Shown: piece by piece, positions 35,563 through 44,301 of the stretch
Position numbering within the stretch: position 1 is the stretch's first letter
Layout: every line of letters starts with the position of its first letter
Assembly (NCBI GenBank): GCA_051715425.1
Contig: JBPXJS010000041.1
Location: forward strand, 124,001 to 188,000
Direction of reading: 5' to 3'
DNA: 64,000 nucleotides
Source of the DNA: JAJTFA01 sp051715425
GTDB taxonomy: Bacteria > Bacteroidota > Bacteroidia > UKL13-3
Made by a program: the position numbers and the translations under genes
Notes under the pieces: model-generated
What the model saw: only the letters and a program-made list of their open reading frames with translations
Databases searched by the model: none
What the model was told of the DNA's origin: nothing

Positions 35563-38500
35563 CTATTCCTCCTTTGGAATTTCAATTCCAAGATTTTCAG
35601 ATAATTTTTTGATTTCTGTATTTACTTTTCTAGCAATTAGAGCATTAATAAAGTCACTTTTTTCCTCTTGCGTACACTTGCCTAACAGATTTTTTATCTC
35701 CTTACTTAATTGCAACATTATTTTTAAACATTCAGGATTATCCAAGAAATCTGATTTGAATATAGTTCGTAAAATTTCGGCTGCCTTTTCCTCTAATGAA
35801 CCATATTTGAAGAGCAGGGTAATAAATTTATTGAAATGTAATGCAGATATTTTATTACCCGTAATAAATTCATCTCTTAAATTCTTGTATGTATTTACTA
35901 AGCTATTACCTGAGATTTCTAAACGCTCAGTCAGAAATGAAATATTATCTAAATCTGTTTCATCGTTTTCCCGTGCAATTTTAATTAACTTCTTACCAAA
36001 ACTTTCTAATGCGAAAGCGCTCCATTCTTTGAACTCAAGAATCTTGAGTATTTGAAGCTCTCGGCTATTTAACGAATTAAATGTTGAATTCCAAACCTCA
36101 GCATTAGCAGATTTAAAATGGTTTAAAATAGCAGTGATTAACTGTTGGGCAATTTTGGACTTGCTATTTAAAGCTGATCTGTAAAGTTCATCGCTATTTA
36201 ATCCAAAAACAAATTTGTAATCTAAAGTAGCAACGGGATACTTATCTAATTCCAAAAATATTTCTTCCGGAGTAATTTCATTAGATGCAGCTACTGCCAT
36301 GAGATTTGGCAATATATTGCGTATATTTAGATCTCTTTTCCCTTTTTCTTTTTTAAGAAGTATTGGAACTACACCTTTAATTAATCTATTTTGAAATTGA
36401 ATAGTATTAATAAGTAATTCTTCTATTCCGATATAATTTTCTAATTCATCGGCTACGGCTTTGTGAAAATTAACATCATCTGAGTTCAACGCTTTTTCAT
36501 AAACGGGTGTATAGTTTTGATCACTTGTTGTCCCCAATTTAATTCGCATGCAAGTTAAATCAACGAAAAACGGATCACCTACATTAATCTGACTCATTAA
36601 ATTGTGTATATGAGCATCCTGTAGTGGTGATTGAATTATAGTTTTAGTGGTTTTTTTCAGATATTGGAAAATTGTGTTCAAAAAGGGGATATCATTCTCC
36701 CTGCCTGATACAAATGACTTTAGTAGATTGTGGAAATCCGTTAATTCTTCTCGATATTGCAAATAGAAAATGAAATCAGCTTCTTGATAATTTTCAAAAG
36801 TTCGTTGCGTAAGATATTCCTTCACATTTTGCTGTGGGCAATTTAACTTATACTTAAAATATTGATCTTTTTTTGAATTGACCAAAAGTTTAAATTGTGT
36901 TAAGTCAACATCCTTTGATTTCAAAAGATCAAACACGTTAAATAATATTTTTTTATCGATACAAAATTTATCAAGGCGATCAATTTGATCGGCAAATGTC
37001 TTAGCATTAAAATCGTCATCCTTTACATACAAGTTGTCGATAATTAGTTTCGCCCATATTCCCTTCTTACTTAAATCGATTTTTTCCAGTAATATTGTTT
37101 GGTAGTCCTCCAATTCTATATTCTCCCGCTCGTTTTTACATTGCTTCAAATAAATGTCATTCCAAATATTTTGGAGTTCTACTGGTGTAATTTTGGCTTC
37201 TTCATTTAGAGCATATAGAGCCTTAATCGGATTTTTGTAGTTCTCGATTTCATTTATTGTTTGCCAAAGAATTCGACTAAAAACGTATGTTTTTGAAATC
37301 TCAATACATTTTTCTGAATCATTGTTTATCAAACAATCCTTTAGTTCCCTCTTATAAACAACTTCTAAAGCATTTTCGGGTTTAATTTGGTAATTTAATG
37401 CCGTAATGTACTTTTGGTAATCAGGATCATCTCTATAACTGTATTCTATTCCCTTCAAATATGACAAATCGGTTAAGGAAGGGAGTGGATTATTTATTAT
37501 GTACTCTTTATTTAGGACAAAAATTGAAATGTATCTTTCTGGAATTGTGTCGTCAAGTAATTTTAATGCAACAACTTCATTAATAAAAACTAACATTTCA
37601 CGTGGAGTAATAAATGGTCGGAGTGCTTCATATGCCTGCTCAACCTTTATATATTCTACCTCATTAAAATCCGGAAAGGCTTTTTTCCAATTATTCTTAA
37701 AAAAGTCCTTCCAACTTGACATGATTGGAGGGGCAACTCTATAAACGATATCAAATGTCTTATTTATATAATCATTTGCATATTCATCATTGTTTGAATT
37801 GGACCCAGAAAAAGCGCTCTTAATATGTTTGCGATCGAAAGGGATTATAATTTTAATGTTTTTATATTGCTTTTCAGCGAAAAATATATGAATTACCGAC
37901 CAAACACTTAAAATGTGCTTATGAGGCAAGCGATCGAAATTATCAAACACCAATACAAGTTTTTTATCTTTTAAATCCGCATCAATATCTGCCATCCAAT
38001 TCTGAAAATCTCTTACAGAAGGAAGGCGATCTGAAATGGTTTCAATTTTTGTCTCTGTTTTTTGTTTGTTTGTATAGACTTGAAATGTTTCTTGAGCAGC
38101 TAATTTAAAGCTGTTCCAAAATCCCTGTTTATTGACCCATTCCTTTATTAAATTAAATAAATAAATGCCAAGGACAATGAATATCGGAAAAGCAACCAAT
38201 ATTAATTTCCAGAAAAATGATTTAATACCGAAGAAATCGGACATTGAGTCTTTAAAGACATTAACGGTTGGAATATACACTATTGAAAAAAGCGAAAAAA
38301 TAAATCCAACACTTAAATACGGTTGATTTATTGTCTTTACTTCCTTATTATTTGCAAGAAGAACTTTTAATTTTTCATCCCAGTCACTTTTACTTGATAC
38401 AAGCCTGTTCTTATCTCTATTTATAAATTCAGTCAATTCCACCAAGATTGCTTTTCGTTGCTCATCTTCCTGATGGCCCCAAACGTCATAAATAAAAAAA

Positions 38501-38700
38501 CTGTGATTCGGCAACTTGTCGTCAATCATTTTAACCAAGTTACTTTTTCCGGTACCCCATCCCCCGTCAATTCCAATAACTTTAAATTGATCATTTTGTA
38601 TAATTTCAATAATTATATCTGAAATTCTCTCTTGTCCCTTACCTTCAAATAGGTCTTTACCCAAAGGTTCGTTTTTTAAGAAATGATAATTTTTTTTCAT
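35563..38700 (-). CDS. KAP-family P-loop NTPase with membrane segments
   Basis: A 1045-residue protein. The KAP pattern is clear: Walker A GIDGGWGTGKSNL at about 43-55, then IYDVWGHQEDEQRKAIL; two membrane spans (about 125-145 and 160-195) inserted between the Walker motifs; Walker B KKLVLVFDNFDRLP at about 250. The last 600 residues are helical and unassigned. KAP NTPases are membrane-linked ATPases, several found in bacterial defence loci. It lies 6 bp after hsdS and just before the hsdR start region, so it is part of the restriction operon. Its own effector role is not shown by the sequence. Confidence 0.88.
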   Translation of the reverse strand: MKKNYHFLKNEPLGKDLFEGKGQERISDIIIEIIQNDQFKVIGIDGGWGTGKSNLVKMIDDKLPNHSFFIYDVWGHQEDEQRKAILVELTEFINRDKNRLVSSKSDWDEKLKVLLANNKEVKTINQPYLSVGFIFSLFSIVYIPTVNVFKDSMSDFFGIKSFFWKLILVAFPIFIVLGIYLFNLIKEWVNKQGFWNSFKLAAQETFQVYTNKQKTETKIETISDRLPSVRDFQNWMADIDADLKDKKLVLVFDNFDRLPHKHILSVWSVIHIFFAEKQYKNIKIIIPFDRKHIKSAFSGSNSNNDEYANDYINKTFDIVYRVAPPIMSSWKDFFKNNWKKAFPDFNEVEYIKVEQAYEALRPFITPREMLVFINEVVALKLLDDTIPERYISIFVLNKEYIINNPLPSLTDLSYLKGIEYSYRDDPDYQKYITALNYQIKPENALEVVYKRELKDCLINNDSEKCIEISKTYVFSRILWQTINEIENYKNPIKALYALNEEAKITPVELQNIWNDIYLKQCKNERENIELEDYQTILLEKIDLSKKGIWAKLIIDNLYVKDDDFNAKTFADQIDRLDKFCIDKKILFNVFDLLKSKDVDLTQFKLLVNSKKDQYFKYKLNCPQQNVKEYLTQRTFENYQEADFIFYLQYREELTDFHNLLKSFVSGRENDIPFLNTIFQYLKKTTKTIIQSPLQDAHIHNLMSQINVGDPFFVDLTCMRIKLGTTSDQNYTPVYEKALNSDDVNFHKAVADELENYIGIEELLINTIQFQNRLIKGVVPILLKKEKGKRDLNIRNILPNLMAVAASNEITPEEIFLELDKYPVATLDYKFVFGLNSDELYRSALNSKSKIAQQLITAILNHFKSANAEVWNSTFNSLNSRELQILKILEFKEWSAFALESFGKKLIKIARENDETDLDNISFLTERLEISGNSLVNTYKNLRDEFITGNKISALHFNKFITLLFKYGSLEEKAAEILRTIFKSDFLDNPECLKIMLQLSKEIKNLLGKCTQEEKSDFINALIARKVNTEIKKLSENLGIEIPKEE

Positions 38701-38706
38701 AAAATA

Positions 38707-39867
38707 TTAATCTTCTATTGTCGCTAATTTTGAGAGTAGCAAATTTCTCAATTCAACTAACTTTTGATTTTCTGTTCGTTTTAAGTAAACATTATCAGTA
38801 ATTTTATTTATACCTTCCTGAATGCTGTAAAGAAAAGATATTGAAGGAGCTTCAAAAACATAATCTTCAATCGCATCTTTTGTGATCATTCCAACGGTGG
38901 TTCCTTTCGTGTGTAGTTTTATATGTTCTTGATAGCTTTTCGATTTTAGAATTTGGTAGATCATTTCAATGTTCAAGTTCGATTTGTTTACGACCCGGTA
39001 TAAGTTCGAAGCAATTACCATTTTCTTACCGTCCAAATTTGGCGGAATTACAGCAGGACAGCCTAGAATTGGAAAATTTTCTGATTGCTGGCGAGTAGCG
39101 ATAACAATGTCCTTCGGCTTAACAATGTGTTGAACGGGAACATTATCTGAATATAATCTCATTCCGTCTTCAACAAATCGATCCAAGAATGAGACGCAAC
39201 CCATGCCTAATAAAAATGTGCTACCTTTTCCAAGAGCTTCACTATTATATGAGAAGCCACCTTTTATTTCTATTAGATCACCAAGGCGATGACTCTCCTT
39301 TTCATCTTCATTCTTTAAATACGAATTAAATTTAGCCTGTGCCGTTTCTTCCAGTTTTTGTATGAGTTGTTGGTTTAGGGCTATGCGGTTTTGGATGGTG
39401 TTGTATTCTTTTACAATTTCTCGTTGTTTGTCAATGGGGGGAACTGGCAAAAGTGTGTTGCACATTTCTTCCCAATCAAAAATTTCTCTTGCACTGCCGT
39501 GGCTTTTAAATCTTGCGTAACGGTCAAACTCAGTCCTGCGAAACCACATCATCAAATATTCTGGGTCAAGTTCGTTGTGGTCTTTTACTTCAAAAGGTGT
39601 ATATGCTTGTGATACAAGGATTTTATCAAATCTATCATTCAAAGAAATGGCAATTTTATCTCCACGCCTTGAAGTGTCTGCGATATAAGTAAACTGGTTT
39701 CTGTATACAATTTTATAACTTTTCATATCCGTTCCAACAAGATTGGCAATAGTTGGAAAGAAGACTTTTGAAACACTCAATCCCATCAATGGCAAATCTT
39801 CCAAAGTAGTGTTTCGTTCATCAACAGGCTGAATGTATTTGCCAAGCGGTTTATAGTTTAATCTCAT
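38707..39867 (-). CDS. hsdS: Type I restriction enzyme, specificity subunit S
   Basis: A DNA-recognition subunit with two target-recognition domains and conserved helical spacers: the first spacer follows LLPVPPIDKQREIVKEYNTI (about residues 135-175), and the second follows the distal domain near FLYSIQEGINKITDN. The ATG at 39867 (MRLNYKPLGKYIQPV, 386 residues) is the preferred start. The frame is open to 39897, but that part overlaps the end of the GxxExxY element. The KAP gene follows after 6 bp. The target sequence cannot be predicted. Confidence 0.93.
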   Translation of the reverse strand: MRLNYKPLGKYIQPVDERNTTLEDLPLMGLSVSKVFFPTIANLVGTDMKSYKIVYRNQFTYIADTSRRGDKIAISLNDRFDKILVSQAYTPFEVKDHNELDPEYLMMWFRRTEFDRYARFKSHGSAREIFDWEEMCNTLLPVPPIDKQREIVKEYNTIQNRIALNQQLIQKLEETAQAKFNSYLKNEDEKESHRLGDLIEIKGGFSYNSEALGKGSTFLLGMGCVSFLDRFVEDGMRLYSDNVPVQHIVKPKDIVIATRQQSENFPILGCPAVIPPNLDGKKMVIASNLYRVVNKSNLNIEMIYQILKSKSYQEHIKLHTKGTTVGMITKDAIEDYVFEAPSISFLYSIQEGINKITDNVYLKRTENQKLVELRNLLLSKLATIED

Positions 39868-39967
39868 ATCCCAACTCTTTAAATATTGTCTGAACACGAT
39901 TACTTGATTTCCCGAATAACAGGATTTTAATTTTTTCGCATTTACCTAATTTTATAATCTTGTCCAT
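39851..39967 (-). other. 38-codon frame joining an element end to an HsdM C-terminus remnant
   Basis: The frame reads MDKIIKLGKCEKIKILLFGK and ends FKELGYEIKL. The end closely resembles the HsdM C-terminus FEELGYKITV, and its stop overlaps the hsdS start (ATGAGATTAAACTATAA). The first six codons copy the start of the GxxExxY gene. I read it as scar sequence, the former end of hsdM, rather than a gene. Confidence 0.65.
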
Positions 39968-40416
39968 CTATTAATCTTTAAAATCGTGTTTAGGACTAAC
40001 AAGATTTTTATTGTAAACCCTCTTAAAATCGAGACTCTTGCCTCCAAAATTGATTAACAAGCCATCTGCAATATTATAAGCTTCACAATAATTAATTGCT
40101 TGTGCCTTATGCACATCTTCTAATTTTTCAATTGCTTTAATTTCTACCATCACTTTTCCCTCCACAAAAAAATCAACACGTCTTGTTCCTACTTCTTCAT
40201 CTCTATAGTAAATCTGCATTTCTTTTTCTCTTACAAATTCAAGTCCTACATAGCGTAATTCAATGGCTAATGAACGCTGATAAATCACTTCCTGAAATCC
40301 ATTTCCCAAAATACGATGCACCTGCATAGCACACCCAATAATTTTGTGTGTTAATTCATTTATATCCTCTTTTATAATCTTGTCCATCTGTTAATCTTTT
40401 AAATCGTGTTCAGACA
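39887..40416. mobile_element. Small GxxExxY-carrying element with TGTCTGA inverted ends
   Basis: The unit is bounded by a perfect 15-bp inverted repeat, TGTCTGAACACGATT at 39887-39901 and its complement at 40402-40416. Inside, 42-bp direct repeats (39951-39992 and 40371-40412, with few differences) flank the GxxExxY gene. Outside, about 28 bp of the hsdM 3' end is repeated on the hsdS side with 21 of 28 matches. The right-hand terminus supplies the present hsdM stop codon (ACT GTC TGA). There is no transposase, so it would be moved in trans. Confidence 0.65.
39971..40387 (-). CDS. GxxExxY-family protein
   Basis: A 138-residue protein of the widespread GxxExxY family, named for its motif, here GFQEVIY at about residues 30-36. 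A PD-(D/E)xK-nuclease-like core is suggested by RRVDFFVEGKVMVEIKA (D, then E-x-K) and AQAINYCEAYNIADGLLINFG. The biochemical role is unknown, although the motif pattern allows a nuclease. It starts 22 bp after the hsdM stop. Its start and end codons both lie within the 42-bp direct repeats of the surrounding element. Confidence 0.88.
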   Translation of the reverse strand: MDKIIKEDINELTHKIIGCAMQVHRILGNGFQEVIYQRSLAIELRYVGLEFVREKEMQIYYRDEEVGTRRVDFFVEGKVMVEIKAIEKLEDVHKAQAINYCEAYNIADGLLINFGGKSLDFKRVYNKNLVSPKHDFKD

Positions 40417-42083
40417 GTGATTTTATACCCCAATTCTTCAAATACTTTCAGTAATTCCGCCTTTGATTCTTCTTCGGCTTTTAGCAAGTCGGCAAATTCA
40501 CCTTGCAGGGTTTTCATTTTCTCGTCAAAGTCAATGTTCTCGTCACGGTTTACAAACTCAATGTATTTGCTCGGCACCAACGAAAAATCTTTTTTGGCTA
40601 CCTCATCAAACGAAGCGGAGTAACAGAACTCGGGAACATTTTGGTAGTCTGAGCCTGTCGAAGACTGCCACTGGTGGTAGGTGCTTACCACTTTTTGAAT
40701 ATCGCCATCTGAAAATTGGGTGTATTTCTTTTCAAACGGTTCTCCCATTTGTCGCAAATCCATAAACAAAATTTCCTTTTCTCTTTCACGGTAGTGGCGT
40801 GTTTCCTCACCTACTTTTTTGCGCTGTGCTTTCTTGTTTTTATTTACAATCCAAAGCGTAACGCTGATGTCGGTGGTATAAAACAAATTACGTGGCAATA
40901 CCAAAATGGCTTCCACCAATTTATTTTCAATCAGCTTTCTCCGTATTTTGTATTCTTCGCCACCGCCACTCAATGCACCATTTGCCAATATAAAACCGGC
41001 CACCCCGTTGTCGCTTAGTTTACTCACCATATTCAAAATCCAACCGTAGTTGGCGTTGCTTTTGGGTGGCACATCATAGCTGCTCCAGCGAGGGTCGTCC
41101 TTCAGTTCGTTTTCTGCCCGCCAGTCTTTTTGGTTAAATGGTGGGTTAGCCATAATGTAATCGGCTTTCAGGTCTTTGTGCTGGTCGTCTCCAAAGGTGT
41201 CAGCCGCTTTTTCGCCAAGGTTTCCGCTAATACCCCTTATGGCAAGGTTCATCTTTGCCAGTTTGTAAGTGGTATTGGTGTATTCTTGTCCGTAAATGGA
41301 AATTTCCTTTTTATTGCCGTGGTGTGCTTCAATGAACTTGATACTTTGTACAAACATACCACCCGAACCACAAGCAGGGTCATAAATGATTCCTTTGTAA
41401 GGTTCAATCATTTCGGCAATGAGGTTTACAATACTTTTAGGCGTATAAAATTCACCTTTGCCTTTTCCTTCTGCCAAGGCAAACTTGGAAAGAAAGTATT
41501 CATACACTTTACCCACTACATCTTGTTTAGGGTCTTTGGTGGTGTCAATATCATTAATGGTATCCAGCAATGAAGCCAGTTTGGTTATGTCTAATCCCAA
41601 GCGGGAAAAGTAATTGTCGGGCAATGCACCTTTTAATGCTTTATTGTTTTTTTCAATGGTGTGAAGGGCAGTATCGATAAGCAATGCAATATCATTTTGT
41701 TTGGCTCTTTTGATCAGGTAACTCCAGCGACTGGTTTCTTCCAAAAAGAACACATTGTTCATATTGTAGAACTCAGGCATTTCTATGTATTTCTCTTTGC
41801 CATCGGCAATGAGTTTAGCACGGTGTTCTTCAAACTTGTCGCTGGCAAACTTTAAGAAAATTAGTCCTAACACTACGTGTTTATATTCGGCAGGCTCAAC
41901 ACTTCCTCTAAGTTTATTGGCAGCTTCCCAAAGGGTAACTTCAATCGCTTTTTCTTTTATTTGCTCACGTTTTGTTTGTTTTTTACTCACTTCACTTTTA
42001 TTTTCAATGGTGTTCGTGAACCTTTCAGGATTCAAAGGTGTTTGCGAAGCTCCGTTGTCGCTTTCTTTCTTCTGTTTCGCCAT
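40410..42083 (-). CDS. hsdM: Type I restriction enzyme, modification subunit M (N6-adenine methylase)
   Basis: A 557-residue methyltransferase. The N-terminal helical HsdM domain covers about 45-190. The catalytic domain has SAM motif I in YDPACGSGGMFVQS and motif IV NPPF in YIMANPPFNQKDW. The C-terminal coiled coil ends FEELGYKITV. It protects host DNA and forms the complex with HsdS and HsdR. It is the first gene of the operon; 468 bp upstream hold no gene. Its last two codons and stop come from the end of the inserted GxxExxY element. Confidence 0.97.
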   Translation of the reverse strand: MAKQKKESDNGASQTPLNPERFTNTIENKSEVSKKQTKREQIKEKAIEVTLWEAANKLRGSVEPAEYKHVVLGLIFLKFASDKFEEHRAKLIADGKEKYIEMPEFYNMNNVFFLEETSRWSYLIKRAKQNDIALLIDTALHTIEKNNKALKGALPDNYFSRLGLDITKLASLLDTINDIDTTKDPKQDVVGKVYEYFLSKFALAEGKGKGEFYTPKSIVNLIAEMIEPYKGIIYDPACGSGGMFVQSIKFIEAHHGNKKEISIYGQEYTNTTYKLAKMNLAIRGISGNLGEKAADTFGDDQHKDLKADYIMANPPFNQKDWRAENELKDDPRWSSYDVPPKSNANYGWILNMVSKLSDNGVAGFILANGALSGGGEEYKIRRKLIENKLVEAILVLPRNLFYTTDISVTLWIVNKNKKAQRKKVGEETRHYREREKEILFMDLRQMGEPFEKKYTQFSDGDIQKVVSTYHQWQSSTGSDYQNVPEFCYSASFDEVAKKDFSLVPSKYIEFVNRDENIDFDEKMKTLQGEFADLLKAEEESKAELLKVFEELGYKITV

Positions 42084-42551
42084 TTTCAGGTGTCAATATT
42101 TAAAATTTTTAATGTCTGCTAAGTTAAGTTTTATAGTTGCATTGTCGTCATAGGTACGTTGGTTAGGTAAAAACAAAATGTCATTTGTGCAACAGACTTT
42201 ATTTATGTTGATGTATAGCACTGCTGTCTTTTCGGGTTTCTTGTAGCTTAGTAACATACTCAATCCAATTATGCATAAGTACACATTTTCAACAGTTTAT
42301 CTGCCCTGCATATAAATGATTTTAATCCATCTACAACATGTACAACAATTTACATCCCCCCCACCACAAATCTCCCCATCCTTTTCATCAAAATCAAGAG
42401 TGAAAACATTCTTTTTATAGAGTGAAAACACTCTTTTTTTACCTATCAAAAAAGCCAGTTTTAGCCATAAAACCCAGCATTTATTGGCAGTACAAGCCAA
42501 AAACACCATTTTTTACCCCAAAAATGCTACATTAGCATACTGCAATACACC
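42084..42551. other. Intergenic region between divergent hsdM and a membrane-protein gene
   Basis: The 468 bp hold no gene I can support. It must contain the hsdM promoter on the minus strand, but no convincing -7/-33 pair was found. The main structure is the palindrome repeat at 42398-42439. Confidence 0.7.
42398..42439 (+). repeat. Double AGAGTGAAAAC palindrome with T-run
   Basis: An imperfect copy AGAGTGAAAACATTCTTTTT is followed by a perfect one, AGAGTG-AAAA-CACTCT (42419-42434), and TTTTTT. It resembles a weak terminator. The same double structure occurs inverted at 49151-49189. Confidence 0.75.
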
Positions 42552-43049
42552 ATGACCGTAAGACAAATACGTAATACCACCATTTTACTTACCCTTGGGC
42601 TATATATAGCTGCGCTTACCCAGCCTGCCTATTGCACCCATGAGAGCGTAGGTGCTTTAACCATTTTGCTTTTAGGCCCATTGGGTTTACTGATGGAAGC
42701 CGGTGCCCTGGCAGATACCCTCATACAAGGGTTTTCAGGCAAAGGTTTTGTTTTCCAACATCCCATTGGTGCCACCTTTACCTGGCTGGCCAATCCATTA
42801 TTGTTGCTGGCCCTGCTTTTTATTAAGCGCAAAACAACCTCAACTATTCTCTTTAGTTTATTGTCAACCGTTCTTATGCTAATTTTTCCCTTATTTGGTT
42901 CAGTAATAGATGATGAGGCTGGGCATTACCAACCCATCACCTCCTTGCAGGCCGGGTATTGGTTGTGGTTATTGAGTTCGATTATCTTGCTGGCGGGTGC
43001 ATTTTGGTTAAAGAAAAAACAAACTGGAGATCCCTTACAAAACCCATGA
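42552..43049 (+). CDS. Unknown four-span membrane protein
   Basis: A 165-residue protein with four hydrophobic segments (about 9-27, 33-50, 76-93 and 97-118, with a last one near 136-156) and a short Lys-rich end. I do not recognise the family. Its stop overlaps the start of the AraC regulator by ATGA (43046-43049), so the two are translated together and may act in one response. Confidence 0.78.
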   Translation: MTVRQIRNTTILLTLGLYIAALTQPAYCTHESVGALTILLLGPLGLLMEAGALADTLIQGFSGKGFVFQHPIGATFTWLANPLLLLALLFIKRKTTSTILFSLLSTVLMLIFPLFGSVIDDEAGHYQPITSLQAGYWLWLLSSIILLAGAFWLKKKQTGDPLQNP

Positions 43050-43855
43050 ACTACCAAACCTATACACCTGAAGAAAACCTGCAGGCCTTTGTAAAATGTT
43101 TCTGGACCCTGGAAGCACCACAGGAAACCCTGCCCGCCAAACAACGCATTGTGCCGGATGGGTGTATGGAAATGATTTTTCACCTGGGCGATTTGTACAG
43201 GCAATACACCAGCGAAACCGATTTTATGATACAACCCCGCTGTTTTGTATTTGGGCAAATTACCGCTCCCCTCGATATTGAACCCACCGGAGTAACCGGC
43301 ATTTTTGCGGTGAGGTTTCATCCGGAAGGTTTTATTCCTTTTGCTGCTATTCCGGTGGCATCTATGGAAAACCGGGCGGTTCCACTGCAGGAACTTTTTG
43401 GACAGGATGGGTTGAACCTGGAACAACACATGCTTACAGCAGCCAATCACCAGCAAAGAATAAATCTGGTTACCCATTTTTTTTCGGAGCTTTTATTAAG
43501 CCACGAGTCGGTTGACCGTACCGTAAAATCATGCGTGGAAGTGATATTGCAGCTTAACGGACAGCTATCGGTTGGAGAATTATCGGCTCAGGTAAATACC
43601 AACCGCAGGCAACTGGAACGCAAATTTTCTTCGGCCATTGGTTTAAGTCCAAAACAACTTTCTAAAATTATACGTTTACAGGCGGCTCTTAAAATGCTTG
43701 CCAATAATCAGTTTACCAGCTTATCGGCCCTGGCCTATGAGAATGATTATTACGATCAGGCCCATTTTATACGCGACTTTAAAGAGTTTACGGGTATGAG
43801 TCCCAAATTGTTTTATGCCGATAACCTCAAAATGTCGTCACTGTTTATTGAATAA
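43046..43855 (+). CDS. AraC-family transcriptional regulator
   Basis: The ATG at 43046 (MNYQTYTPEENLQAFVKCFW) gives 269 residues; the frame is open further upstream but would overlap the membrane-protein gene deeply. The N-terminal domain is of the DUF6597 type (VPDGCMEMIFHLGD, RFHPEGFIPF). The C-terminal double helix-turn-helix is clear (LSVGELSAQVNTNRRQLERK, SALAYENDYYDQAHFIRDFK, FTGMSPKLF). The ligand is unknown. It is coupled to the membrane protein upstream and followed by a VOC gene. Confidence 0.9.
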   Translation: MNYQTYTPEENLQAFVKCFWTLEAPQETLPAKQRIVPDGCMEMIFHLGDLYRQYTSETDFMIQPRCFVFGQITAPLDIEPTGVTGIFAVRFHPEGFIPFAAIPVASMENRAVPLQELFGQDGLNLEQHMLTAANHQQRINLVTHFFSELLLSHESVDRTVKSCVEVILQLNGQLSVGELSAQVNTNRRQLERKFSSAIGLSPKQLSKIIRLQAALKMLANNQFTSLSALAYENDYYDQAHFIRDFKEFTGMSPKLFYADNLKMSSLFIE

Positions 43856-43929
43856 AAGCTGTTGTCGCATTTTTACAATTTTTGGGGGAGGGCCTGCTAC
43901 ATATTTGCATGGTACTAATACCAAAACAC

Positions 43930-44298
43930 ATGCAAAATTTTATTAACTGGTTTGAAATACCAGCCTCTGATTTTACAAGAGCCGTTACCTTTTACAGCAA
44001 CCTGCTGGGTGTTGAAATTCATCAAACAGAATTGTTTGGCACCCAAATGGGATTTTTACCCACTGATGGAACCAATGTTTCAGGAGCCATTGTATCCGGT
44101 GCCGATTATGCACCTTCCAAAGATGGGGTAACCATTTACCTGAACGGAGGAGAAAACCTGCAACCTATGCTGGATAAGGTAGAACCAGCGGGCGGGCATG
44201 TAATAGTTCCTAAAACACAAATTAGCGAAGAAATGGGTTATTTTGCCATGTTTATTGATACCGAAGGAAACAAACTTGCCTTACACTCAATTAAGTAA
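43930..44298 (+). CDS. VOC-superfamily (glyoxalase-like) protein
   Basis: The ATG at 43930 (MQNFINWFEIPASDFTRAVT) gives 122 residues and one glyoxalase-like domain with two beta-alpha-beta units (FYSNLLGVEIHQTE, MGFLPTDGT, VTIYLNGGENLQPMLDKVEP, YFAMFIDTEGNKLALHS). Such proteins bind a metal and act on small molecules or antibiotics; the substrate here is unknown. It is followed after 3 bp by a lipoprotein gene, so the two probably form one unit. Confidence 0.87.
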   Translation: MQNFINWFEIPASDFTRAVTFYSNLLGVEIHQTELFGTQMGFLPTDGTNVSGAIVSGADYAPSKDGVTIYLNGGENLQPMLDKVEPAGGHVIVPKTQISEEMGYFAMFIDTEGNKLALHSIK

Positions 44299-44301
44299 AA
44301 A

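Noticed and set aside
35171..36055. Long plus-strand frame opposite the hsdR remnant and KAP gene
   Set aside because: It is antisense to clearly conserved genes, low in complexity, and matches no family; it arises from base bias.
39851..39967. A 38-codon gene between GxxExxY and hsdS
   Set aside because: Its two halves are copies of the GxxExxY start and the hsdM end, so it is scar sequence and not a likely gene.
33509..42083. Prophage or integrative element carrying the whole RM operon
   Set aside because: No integrase, transposase, phage structural gene or tRNA attachment site flanks the operon; only small repeats at internal junctions are seen.
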